This document shows positions 28,763 to 37,775 of a stretch of 64,000 nt of DNA, in pieces. The stretch is taken from positions 1 through 64,000 of the forward strand of contig NZ_JAHHDX010000126.1 in NCBI RefSeq assembly GCF_018619335.1. Direction: 5' to 3'. The position numbers were made by a program, and so were the translations under genes. Below the pieces are notes generated by a model. The model had not been told where the DNA came from, did no database searches, and saw only the letters and a program-made list of their open reading frames with translations. The stretch is from Alteromonas sp. ALT199. GTDB lineage: Bacteria; Pseudomonadota; Gammaproteobacteria; Enterobacterales; Alteromonadaceae. Each line of letters begins with the position of its first letter. The first letter of the stretch is position 1.

Positions 28763-29270
28763 ATGCTTATTAACAGCAAGTTCAGACTCTCGTGTGAGTG
28801 CCCCACTAAACCTTTATATATTGATGACAAAGGTCATGAAAATATCTTACTGGGCGACACTTTTCTAAGGCACTTGCTGACGGTGGCTATCAGGTCGGTG
28901 AGCTAGTTAAACACTATTCCCCCGGTAGTACTATATTGAAACGCTAGACAAAGAAGATGCACTTGCCCGAACGTATCAGCTATTAAAAAGTGACAATGTC
29001 GTTATCTTTGAAGCAGCTCTTCAATATGACTCGATGTCTGTTCGCGTTGATATACTAAAAAAGATTGAGCTTTTTTAGATAAAAACTACGTCATATGACA
29101 TTAAAGATGATGGCGACTTCAAAAACAAAATGACCAACTATAAATCAGCTCGGATGCCATATCTGTTGGATATCGCATTTCCATAGTACGTAACTAAAAA
29201 AGCACTTCCACAGAAGTTTGAAGATATTAGAGAACAAAATATCGAAAGGCCAAGTGGTGATAATTATTGA
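28763..29270 (+). pseudogene. Decayed DUF2779 family gene
   Basis: Reading across frames recovers a degraded protein of the DUF2779 family. From an ATG at 28763 comes LINSKFRLSCECPTKPLYID, then after a frameshift near 28880 comes ALADGGYQVGELVKHYSPG, then after another shift IETLDKEDALARTYQLL and NVVIFEAALQYDSMSVRVDI, then stops and pieces such as MTNYKSARMPYLLDIAF and TKKALPQKFEDIREQNIE. Several frameshifts and stops mean it cannot be functional. It fills the otherwise gene-free stretch 28664-29320 and is a scar between the tRNA and the first glycan gene. The family assignment is by pattern recall. Confidence 0.7.
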
Positions 29271-29326
29271 AGCATGGTTATATTGGACAGTTCAAAACTC
29301 GTACAGCGAGGGTACACTAAATAAAA

Positions 29327-29396
29327 ACGTAGTGTGATTACGCCGAGATAAAGTAAAATTAATACTCTCATTTATTTTTGCGCAATCACACTACGT
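29327..29396 (-). terminator. Long inverted repeat, probable terminator of the minus-strand glycan operon
   Basis: ACGTAGTGTGATTACGC (29327-29343) and GCGCAATCACACTACGT (29380-29396) are 17-base arms with one mismatch, separated by 36 A+T-rich bases. On the minus strand the second arm is followed by TTTTT, nine bases after the GH92 stop, which fits an intrinsic terminator with a large loop. Confidence 0.6.
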
Positions 29397-29404
29397 AGCT
29401 TAGG

Positions 29405-31612
29405 TTAAGGTAAGGTATCTCCCATTTCGAAAACAAGCTCCCCACCAGCCATAATTTGCTTATAAGAGACTGATCTCCCTACCTTTTCACCGTTAAGGGT
29501 TACCTGCTGAACATAATCGTTGCCAGCCTGCGTATCAGCTTTAATAGTGAAAGTATTACCACCTAAATTCAGGTCGACCTGTTCAAATTCAGGTGTTCCA
29601 AGCACGAACTCTCCATTTGCCGGATTAACAGGATAGAACCCTAGGGCACTAAATACATACCATGCTGACATTTGACCCACATCGTCGTTTCCGGCTAACC
29701 CGTCAGGCTGCGCCAAATACATAGTATCTCTAATTTCTTTTATCCTTTCTTCGCCCTTATGAGGTGTATCCGTCCATGCATAAAGGTAAGCAACATGGTG
29801 CACCGGCTCGTTTCCGTGGGCGTATTGACCAATAAGCCCTGATATATCAGGCGAAACATCGCCTTGCATATCTGAACTTGTTGAAAACAGCGTGTCTAGT
29901 TTGCTAGTAAACGCTTGCTTGCTGCCATATAGTTCGATTAGGCCATTTACATCGTGAGGAACAAAAAAGCTGTATTGCCAAGCATTGGCTTCTGTGTAGT
30001 CAGTCTTACGATGCTCTACATAAGTAGGGTTGAAAGGCGTCACCCAGTCTCCTTGAGCAGTTTTACCTCTCATAAAGCCAGTTGATTTGTCGAAAAGTGT
30101 CTTATATGCGTTGCTACGTTTAAAATAGCGCTGGGCTATTTCATTTTTTCCTAATTTAGCGGCAAGGGTAGCGATAGCCCAATCGTCATAAGCATACTCA
30201 AGGGTTTTAGATACCGCTTCTACTTCGAGTTCTGAGGGTACATAACCGTATTGTTCAAATAAGTCTATGCCAAATCTATCTTGAGTAGCCGACGCAATAC
30301 TAGCTTCTAATAATAGCTCGCCATCTACATTAGTTAACCCTTTAAGATATGCATCCACAATAACAGGCACCGCGTGATATCCTATCATTACATCGGTTTC
30401 GTTGGACATGAGGTCCCATGAAGGTAATAAACCTGTTTCCTCATAAAAACTTAGCATAGATTTAACCATACCATCGACTCTTTCTGGGTTAGATATGGTT
30501 AGCAACGGATGAAGCGCTCTAAAGGTGTCCCATAATGAAAACAGCGAGTACCGTTCGAAAGACTCTTGATGCACGCTTCCATCAGCGCCATACGCTTTAT
30601 TGTCTACATCGCCGATATGCTGGGGGGCGAGAAAAGAGTGATAAAGCGCAGTATAAAACTTCCTTTTATCCGTTTCATTATCGTCGTGAATGGCAAATTT
30701 CTCGAGTTGTTCACGCCATAATTTTGATGCCTTTCTGGCTAAGGTGTTAAAGTCAGCGCCATTTACCTCGTGTTCTAAATTCAACCTCGCGTTTTCAATA
30801 CTCGTGTAAGATAGTGCCACGTTAACCTCTAACGCGGTGTTATCAATGTTGCCGAAATCCAGTACTACCTTTGTACTCTCAGCAGTTAGCTGATCGCCTT
30901 TTACAGGAGTGTTGCTTTGATATAACTGATGACTAAACGCTTGATTAAACGTAGCTGTAAAGTAAATAGGCTGCTTTTTCGCCCAGCCTGTAGACAGTCG
31001 ATACCCGCTAATCGTATGTTCATCATCTACACGAATAAACGTCATTACAGGTTTATCAAAGTTTTGTGCATACTCTAGATCAATAAGCACTTTTGCGTTT
31101 TCTTCACCTGAAAAGGTATATTTGTGCGCACCTGTTCGAGTAGTAGCAGTGAGTTCTGCGGTAACTTTCTCATCATTTAAGCGCAGCGAATAGTAACCGG
31201 GCAACGCCTCTTCATCCGCATGACTATAAGACGTGTAAATTCTCCCTTTTTCGTCTTTCTCCCGCTTTGCATAATCCCCTCTAAATGGCATAAACAGAAT
31301 ATCCAGTAAGTCTCCTACACCTGTACCAGATAAATGGGTATGGCTAAACCCTAAAAGCGTATCATCTGAATAATGATAGCCCGATGTCCAATCCCATCCC
31401 TTAGAAGGATTATCTGGACTAAGCTGGACCATTCCGAAGGGCACAACAGCGCCGGGGAAGGTATGACCGTGCCCGCCTGTACCAATCATAGGGTCTACAT
31501 ATTCGAGCACGCCATCATGCTTCTGTGCATATTGGGTCGACGTATGGTTTGCTTGATTAGCGCATGCTACTACCGACATACTTAATAAAATACACAATGA
31601 TATTCGTTTCAT
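29405..31612 (-). CDS. GH92 alpha-mannosidase, lipoprotein (GH92-A)
   Basis: Calcium-dependent exo-alpha-mannosidase predicted to trim alpha-1,2-linked (or other) mannose from N-glycans in the periplasm or at the outer membrane. The lipobox SVVAC places the lipid on Cys17. The family landmarks are present: VDPMIGTGGHGHTFPGAVVPFGM, GFSHTHLSGTGVGD, FSLWDTFRALHP, then the general-acid motif HGNEPVHH with Glu602 and the base motif GNDDVGQMSAWY. At 735 residues it is full length. It is the last gene of the minus-strand operon and starts one base after the SSS transporter stop. Its closest relative in this window is GH92-C; the general acid is intact, unlike GH92-B. Exact linkage preference cannot be read. 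Confidence 0.93.
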   Translation of the reverse strand: MKRISLCILLSMSVVACANQANHTSTQYAQKHDGVLEYVDPMIGTGGHGHTFPGAVVPFGMVQLSPDNPSKGWDWTSGYHYSDDTLLGFSHTHLSGTGVGDLLDILFMPFRGDYAKREKDEKGRIYTSYSHADEEALPGYYSLRLNDEKVTAELTATTRTGAHKYTFSGEENAKVLIDLEYAQNFDKPVMTFIRVDDEHTISGYRLSTGWAKKQPIYFTATFNQAFSHQLYQSNTPVKGDQLTAESTKVVLDFGNIDNTALEVNVALSYTSIENARLNLEHEVNGADFNTLARKASKLWREQLEKFAIHDDNETDKRKFYTALYHSFLAPQHIGDVDNKAYGADGSVHQESFERYSLFSLWDTFRALHPLLTISNPERVDGMVKSMLSFYEETGLLPSWDLMSNETDVMIGYHAVPVIVDAYLKGLTNVDGELLLEASIASATQDRFGIDLFEQYGYVPSELEVEAVSKTLEYAYDDWAIATLAAKLGKNEIAQRYFKRSNAYKTLFDKSTGFMRGKTAQGDWVTPFNPTYVEHRKTDYTEANAWQYSFFVPHDVNGLIELYGSKQAFTSKLDTLFSTSSDMQGDVSPDISGLIGQYAHGNEPVHHVAYLYAWTDTPHKGEERIKEIRDTMYLAQPDGLAGNDDVGQMSAWYVFSALGFYPVNPANGEFVLGTPEFEQVDLNLGGNTFTIKADTQAGNDYVQQVTLNGEKVGRSVSYKQIMAGGELVFEMGDTLP

Positions 31613-31613
31613 T

Positions 31614-33406
31614 TTAGTTTTCGTCCAACTTGTTAAGCCAATTAAATTTGAGGAATATTGAGGTCAGTACAGTAATTAACAGCGAGAAAAATACCCCGTC
31701 CCAATTTTGGATGATTAGATAAATAGGTGCGACGACTAAAGAAAGCTGCCACACGACGCCTACGGCCACATTGGTTAAATCTCTGCCAGGCGTTGCCTTA
31801 ACTTCAATAGAAGGGTTCTGACTCAACAATTTATCTTTGATAGGTTTCCACACGCCCCATGGACGTACTTGGCGATAAAATTCACTTATATGCTCAATAT
31901 CGTCAGCTTTGGTTAAAAGCGTTCCTAGTATGCATCCGGCAACACTTACCAATAGCAGGTAAGGAAATGCCATTAATGGGTGGAGATCAGGCATGGCTAG
32001 GGGGAATATTAACGCTGCCACCAACCCCGTCAACATACCCCAAAAATAACCGCCGGCATTAAAACGCCACCAATGCCATTTAAGTAAGTTAGCGGCAGCG
32101 TAACCGCCAAACAGAGCGCCGAAGATCCACTGCATAATGTCGTTTATACTGTCTAGGAATAAGCCCACTACCACCCCGATAATAACCAAGACTAAAGACA
32201 CTACATAGCTGACTTTTACATAGGTACGTTCGCTTTGATTTGGCTTTATGTAACGTTTGTATACATCGTTTACGAAGTAAACTGGGGCAGCATTTAAAGA
32301 TGCCGCTAGGGTGGACATAAATGCGGCCAGCAAACCGGCAATCAATAAGCCTTTTAATCCTATAGGAACGAATTCTGTGATCGCGTAAGGAAGCACCTGT
32401 TCGAAATCAAACCCTCCGCCTGCAAGCTGAATATCGGGGCCAAGATAAACCAGTGCTAATACGGTTAACCCAGTGACCATCATGTAGCGAGGAAAAAACA
32501 TTACCAAGGAAACAAGGCCACTCATTTTAGCTGCCTCTTTAGGTGACTTTGTGGCTAATATTCGCTGCATATCATAGCTGGGAACGGGCCCCGCCATGCT
32601 TGTTAACGTCCCTTTGAAAAGCATCATCATAATCATTAGCCCAAACAACTCCATGTTGTCTTGCTGTATTTTTTGATTAACGCTATCAATAACACCGGAC
32701 CAATTTAGGTCAAGTCGCCATGAGAAGAGCAAAGTATCCCAACCATCTGGGGTTGCCGCTTAATTTGCTCTGGGGTAACTAACGACATGGCGATTATTCC
32801 CACGGCTATCGCCGCGATGGTCATCAATACAAACTGCAAAACTTCAGTAAAGACAACGGAATACATTCCCCCTTTAATCACGTACAACACGGTGACGGAG
32901 AATATAATTAAGGCGTAATTATCCGCAGACAGGTCCCACGGAAAAAAGATTTCCGCAAACTTCCCTATACCTTTAAATGCATAAGCAATAAAGCCAACAG
33001 CACTAACCAAAGCGAATAATATAACGATAAACTGACACCATTTCGCTTCCCGGGTTTTGCCAAACCGTGTTTGCAGCCATTCGGCCCCCGTCATAACGTT
33101 TGAACGACGAAGCCAGACTGAAAGGTAAATCATCAAAAATATTTGATTAAAAATTGGCCACACCCAAGGTAACCAAGCGCTCTTGAGTCCATACACAAAA
33201 CAAACGGATACAAGCCACATAGTGCCAGCTATATCAAACATACCTGACGCATTCGATACACCTAGCGCCCACCAAGGGATCCGGTTTCCAGCCAAGAAAT
33301 ACGACCCCATGTTTTTACTGGCAAGTCGCGATATATATAAGCCTAACCCTAACGTCCCCGCAAGATAGGCAAGTATAATTGCTATATCAATACTCGCTAA
33401 CTGCAC
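31614..33406 (-). pseudogene. Sodium:solute symporter (SSS family) disrupted by a frameshift
   Basis: Two reading frames make up one SSS/SGLT-type sugar symporter of about 598 residues. The 5' part (33406-32705, GTG start, GGAGG four bases upstream, overlapping the GH2 stop) covers the first six helices, from IAIILAYLAGTLGLGLYI to EQIKRQ. The 3' part (to 31614) continues in another frame with ATPDGWDTLLFSWRLDLNWSGV and the remaining helices. The frames join if one base is restored near 32755-32759 (GCGGCAACCCC). As read, the product would stop after 233 residues. A separate ATG at 32732 could start the second half, but it lacks the N-terminal helices. This is either a true null mutation or a sequencing error. 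The role would be mannose or oligosaccharide uptake across the inner membrane. Confidence 0.85.
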
Positions 33407-35922
33407 GGTGCCTCCAGGCAGTCGTTAAGACTGAGTAGGGAAAGCGATGAACGCACCTCATTCATATCGCTAGCGAAGCTTTCACCTAACGAAGCTGTAA
33501 GTGTTTTAGGTTGTTCTGGCAAAAGGTCGATAAAATTATCATCGAACTGAACATGACTTCCTTCCAATTCAACATAAAGTTGTCTAACTACTGACTTTGC
33601 CGTTAATGTAATTGCAAGGCGCTGTTCTTGAACTTGGACGTCAATATCAACATCCAGTCGCGCTAGCTTTTGAGCTACTGGCGGCGCAAGGAAGAAATGA
33701 TTACTGACTAGAGTAGAACCGCCCTGGGGACGAAACACTGCTTCAATATAAGCACTATCCCTTTTTATTGAGGATAACGTCTGATTCAACGCCATATCTA
33801 CAATTGGCCCGTTCTCATTAGCCGGCGCGGTAACCTCAACCACAGAAGAATATAGAAGTAGGCCATCGAGGGTTTTAACGTTAATAACGCAATCTCCCCG
33901 CTGAGTTGTAAGTGTGTCGTTTAACAGAAAAATAGAAAATTCATCCGGTTCAAGCTCTTCTATTGTAAGAGAGAGGGGGGCGAAGCTTCTTTTCGCCTGA
34001 TAGTGAAGCGCCTTCCACTTACCGTAATAATCAATGCCCGACCACGAAGCAGCTGGCCAGGTGTCATTGAGTTGCCAATACAAGGTGCCCATACAATAAG
34101 GTTTCGCCCTACGGTGGGCATCGAAGGCTAATTTTAATCCTTCGGCTTGCTGAACTTGGCTAAGATACACCAAGTGTTCAAATGTGCGCGCGCTGGGGTA
34201 CACGCCATCCATATAGGAAGCAATAAGACCATTGCCGCGGGGATGTTTTTGGTGAACAGTCATAACAGGAGAAGTAAGCGCTTGATCTTTTGCAAGTGTA
34301 AACTTGTCTATCGACGCTTTTAACGGAAAGCTTTGAAATCCATACTCTGTCATAAAACGCGGTACGCGCTTTTGATATTCACTAAAGGGTTCTTCTCCAT
34401 GCCAAACCCCCCAGTAATGGTGATTGGCGATATGATCAGCGTCTTCTTCCCAAAAAGAAATGGGCGAGGAGCGAACATAATAGCGCTGGCTGTCTAAGGA
34501 GTTAACCACGTTTCTCAGCAATACATCAAAAAGCCTAGTGTAATCTTTTTTTAGTTTCGCAAAAACGTCGTCATTGTAGCCAAACTTATCCGCCCAATCC
34601 CAATGTTTGATGGCCATATCAACTTCATTGTTTCCACACCACAGCGCTATACAAGGATGGTTGCGTAGACGTTTTACTTGTTGCGTAGCCTCTTCTTTAA
34701 CGTTGTTTAAAAACGCTTCATCGCCTGGATATAGCGTACAGGCGAACATGAAGTCTTGCCAAATGAGTACACCATTTTGGTCAGCCAATTCATAAAACCG
34801 CTTAGTTTGATAAACTCCGCCACCCCAAACGCGCAACATATTCATATTCGCCGACACCACCGAAGCGAATTCTTGCTCTAGCCTTGCGTCGTCCACGCGA
34901 TGTATAAAGCTATCTGAAGGAATGTAGTTTGCGCCCTTCATGAACACAGGATGTCCATTGACTTTAAGGTAAAACGACTGCCCTTGGGCGTCGTTTTCAT
35001 TCACTACTTCCACCGTGCGAAGACCAAACCTTGTTTCAAACGTGTCTGTCGCGTTTGAAAGCGTGACCTCTAAATTATAAAGATAAGCGTCGCCCATACC
35101 ATTGGGCCACCAGCGTCTCGGGGCATCTATTTCAACGCGCTGGGTAATTACAACAAGGTCTTGTTGAACCTCAACTTCGCTATTGGTAACAAAAGCTTCT
35201 TGGTTAATCTTAACTTGTGGGGTGGTTAACTGCGCATCCTCACCTTCTAGCGTAGAAATGATATCTATAACCGCTTTCTCATCCGTTAGAGAAACTTGTG
35301 AAACCTGTACATCCGTAATTCTTACCGGCGTTACCCCTTGTAGGTAAATAGGTAAATAAATACCACTGGTGACAAAACGCGGCCCCCAGTCCCAGCCAAA
35401 ATGGCAGGGAGCTTTACGGCAATAGACACTTAACTTATCCTCAGATTTGTCATTTTCTGCAGGGTAAGCGAATCCCGCTTCTTCGTAGTAAGGACGAACA
35501 GTTTTAATCGGTGAGTGAAAATACAGTTCAAGTGTGTTCTCTTCATCGAGCAAATGCGCTTTGCATAGAAAACGACGTTGAACAAACATGTTTTCACTCA
35601 CGCCTAACAGGTGTCCATTAAGGTAGACATCGCAGAAGGTATCAAGACCTTCAGCTACCAATGCAATTTCATCGAACTGACGCAAAGTGTCATCTAGGCG
35701 AAAGGTTGTTTTATAAACCCAATCGTTTTGCTCTATCCACTGAAGCTTTGTTTCATTATCACGATAGAAAGGGTCTTCAATTAACCCGTTTTCATGCAAA
35801 TCAGTAAAGTTGCAGCCAGGCACTTGGGCGTCGTACCACATACTCGTATTTGCTTGGCGGAATTTCCATCCACCACAGAGCGATTGATTAACTCGGTTAG
35901 GAAAAAAAGTGTTTGATGACAT
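33397..35922 (-). CDS. GH2 beta-mannosidase
   Basis: Exo-beta-mannosidase that would split Man-beta-1,4-GlcNAc, the core left after alpha-mannose removal. The acid/base Glu433 lies in LWCGNNEVDMA and the nucleophile Glu526 in MTEYGFQSFP. The N-terminal sugar-binding domain begins CGGWKFRQANTSMWYDAQVPG, followed by the Ig-like and TIM-barrel domains of GH2. There is no signal peptide, so the enzyme is cytoplasmic and the disaccharide must be imported first. At 841 residues it matches mannosidases rather than galactosidases. Its stop overlaps the start of the SSS transporter gene by ten bases. Confidence 0.93.
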   Translation of the reverse strand: MSSNTFFPNRVNQSLCGGWKFRQANTSMWYDAQVPGCNFTDLHENGLIEDPFYRDNETKLQWIEQNDWVYKTTFRLDDTLRQFDEIALVAEGLDTFCDVYLNGHLLGVSENMFVQRRFLCKAHLLDEENTLELYFHSPIKTVRPYYEEAGFAYPAENDKSEDKLSVYCRKAPCHFGWDWGPRFVTSGIYLPIYLQGVTPVRITDVQVSQVSLTDEKAVIDIISTLEGEDAQLTTPQVKINQEAFVTNSEVEVQQDLVVITQRVEIDAPRRWWPNGMGDAYLYNLEVTLSNATDTFETRFGLRTVEVVNENDAQGQSFYLKVNGHPVFMKGANYIPSDSFIHRVDDARLEQEFASVVSANMNMLRVWGGGVYQTKRFYELADQNGVLIWQDFMFACTLYPGDEAFLNNVKEEATQQVKRLRNHPCIALWCGNNEVDMAIKHWDWADKFGYNDDVFAKLKKDYTRLFDVLLRNVVNSLDSQRYYVRSSPISFWEEDADHIANHHYWGVWHGEEPFSEYQKRVPRFMTEYGFQSFPLKASIDKFTLAKDQALTSPVMTVHQKHPRGNGLIASYMDGVYPSARTFEHLVYLSQVQQAEGLKLAFDAHRRAKPYCMGTLYWQLNDTWPAASWSGIDYYGKWKALHYQAKRSFAPLSLTIEELEPDEFSIFLLNDTLTTQRGDCVINVKTLDGLLLYSSVVEVTAPANENGPIVDMALNQTLSSIKRDSAYIEAVFRPQGGSTLVSNHFFLAPPVAQKLARLDVDIDVQVQEQRLAITLTAKSVVRQLYVELEGSHVQFDDNFIDLLPEQPKTLTASLGESFASDMNEVRSSLSLLSLNDCLEAPCS

Positions 35923-35983
35923 AGTAGCCTTACGAAAGGTGCAAATACTGCACCCTCAAAATTAGTTAAAAAGGAAAAATGAC

Positions 35984-37684
35984 TTATCGTGATACTGCAA
36001 TAGCACCAATAAGGCCGGTTGATTCAGCCGTCGAACTTACGTTAATGCTAATGCTGCTTAGTGATGCCGCACTATCAGGCGCTAGCTTAAATATATGCTC
36101 TTTCCACGACGGGCTTTTAGATAAAGGAAACGTTTTTGTCGTACCATTAGTATATTCAACGATGACAGAGACCATGTCTGCTTCACCTTTACTGACAACA
36201 CTCAACGCTGGGGTACTCGATAACTGACCCAAAATTTTATACAGGGGTACGGTGGCGTTAGCGGGACCGTTTGCGTGTATACGTAACGCACTTCCTCCTT
36301 GATAAGCGTCTTCAAAGGTATAGTTAACCTCAATATCATCGCCATCTACTGCAAAGTGCCATGTTGGAGGTATTGATTGCTGGGAAATATCTGTCCATGC
36401 GTCGCCTATAAGGTGGCCATTTTTGAACATCTTCTTTCCGTGCCCAACATTAAAATAAGTACTGAAAGGAAGAGACAAAATAGTGGTTTTGGCCGGCAAC
36501 CATGCAGCAACACCCTTAAATCCTTTTGTGTCAGTCGTCAGCACGTTAAGGTCGTCGCCGTTAAACAGTCGCTGCTCAGTATTATGAAAAGCAAGCACAT
36601 TCTCAGGATTTGCGCTTAAATTAGCAAAGGCGGGGGTATGGCTGTTACCAGAAAAATTAAAGTTTACGTTAGGTGCAAATAATGCAATTGATGTTTTTGC
36701 AGTGGCTTTATCAAATAACCACTCTAACCATTCATTGCGACTAAAGGCACGCTGAGCATTGCGGTCAGGCCATAAGTCAACGCCCATAAAAACATCATAT
36801 GGACTACGTCCTATCGCGTAAGCATAGTCGACACTATCGTCAACCATTGCTTCGTCCCACCAATAATTAATAAAAATAGCATCACTGGTACGTTTTTCTT
36901 GCTGTAGGAACATAGCATTTTGTGCATTAAGCATATTTTGCCACCTGACCTTTCCATTCATCAGCATAGAGTCGTACCAGTGTACTTCCATATTTTTAGG
37001 TGAATTGGCCGTCAGATACTGCATAAAGAGACGCATTTTATTTGCAAGTTCTTTACCGCGAACATTATCAAACGTATCTTCAACTAACGCATTGTCTTCG
37101 TCTTTGATGACGGTAAGGTCGGTTTCTTGATTAATTAACCAGCCATCAAAGTTATAGTATTTTGCTATCGAAATAAGGCGGTCTGCGTAAACAAAACGTC
37201 CCTTTTCGTCCTGCTCGACTAGTTGAGCTATAGTATCGGGATTTCCTCCCCATCTAGCGACCGCTAAGAATACAGAACCTAGCACTTTAACACCGTTCTC
37301 ATGGGCTTTATCTACCCAGGCTCTTGAGGGTATCTGTACGGTTTTTTCGGCCGTACCAGCGAACCAGTTTAAAATGTCAATATTTGGCCAATGGTTAAAG
37401 ATATAGTGTTCACTGCCGTCTAAGGGATATTGGGCATTTGCAAAATTGTTCATGCCATCGGGGGCATAAAGTACTCTCGCGGGAGTCTCGTTTATTTGGT
37501 GAGGTAGAGGAGCACTGACCCGCTTCGCTAACGGCGTAACCGCAATATTATCCGGGGCTGCTAACGAGGAAGTAGGTGACCAAGCCTTTACCTCATCAAG
37601 CGTTAGCTCGTAAGGCGCTCCTGATTGCTTTGCGAAAACGAACGTCGAAAAAATTAACCCTAACGCCAACGCGAAGCATCTCAT
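35984..37684 (-). CDS. GH85 endo-beta-N-acetylglucosaminidase
   Basis: Exported endoglycosidase that cleaves the chitobiose core of N-glycans and releases the glycan from the protein. The catalytic signature is FDGWLINQETD, in which Glu187 is the general acid and Asn185 assists as in Endo-A. The barrel start YAPDGMNNFANAQYPLDG and WPNIDILNWFAG also fit the family. The C-terminal 120 residues look like a beta-sandwich. The start at 37684 has TAGGAG eight bases upstream and begins a signal peptide MRCFALALGLIFSTFVFA; a frame start at 37768 would add 28 residues without a signal. With this start the protein has 566 residues. It precedes the beta-mannosidase in the minus-strand operon. Confidence 0.9.
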   Translation of the reverse strand: MRCFALALGLIFSTFVFAKQSGAPYELTLDEVKAWSPTSSLAAPDNIAVTPLAKRVSAPLPHQINETPARVLYAPDGMNNFANAQYPLDGSEHYIFNHWPNIDILNWFAGTAEKTVQIPSRAWVDKAHENGVKVLGSVFLAVARWGGNPDTIAQLVEQDEKGRFVYADRLISIAKYYNFDGWLINQETDLTVIKDEDNALVEDTFDNVRGKELANKMRLFMQYLTANSPKNMEVHWYDSMLMNGKVRWQNMLNAQNAMFLQQEKRTSDAIFINYWWDEAMVDDSVDYAYAIGRSPYDVFMGVDLWPDRNAQRAFSRNEWLEWLFDKATAKTSIALFAPNVNFNFSGNSHTPAFANLSANPENVLAFHNTEQRLFNGDDLNVLTTDTKGFKGVAAWLPAKTTILSLPFSTYFNVGHGKKMFKNGHLIGDAWTDISQQSIPPTWHFAVDGDDIEVNYTFEDAYQGGSALRIHANGPANATVPLYKILGQLSSTPALSVVSKGEADMVSVIVEYTNGTTKTFPLSKSPSWKEHIFKLAPDSAASLSSISINVSSTAESTGLIGAIAVSR

Positions 37685-37775
37685 GGGTTTTCTCCTATAA
37701 GTATTAAAAATGGTGAATGATTGTGTAGTGGGGAAATGGCATCGACGCGAACGTCGATGCCAGTACATACATTTT

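Noticed and set aside
29327..29396. Inverted repeat as an insertion-sequence end or small transposon
   Set aside because: No target duplication or second copy was seen, and the T-run after the arm on the minus strand fits a terminator.
31614..32732. Separate 372-residue sodium symporter
   Set aside because: It lacks the first helices, which are present in the adjacent frame; better explained by a frameshift.
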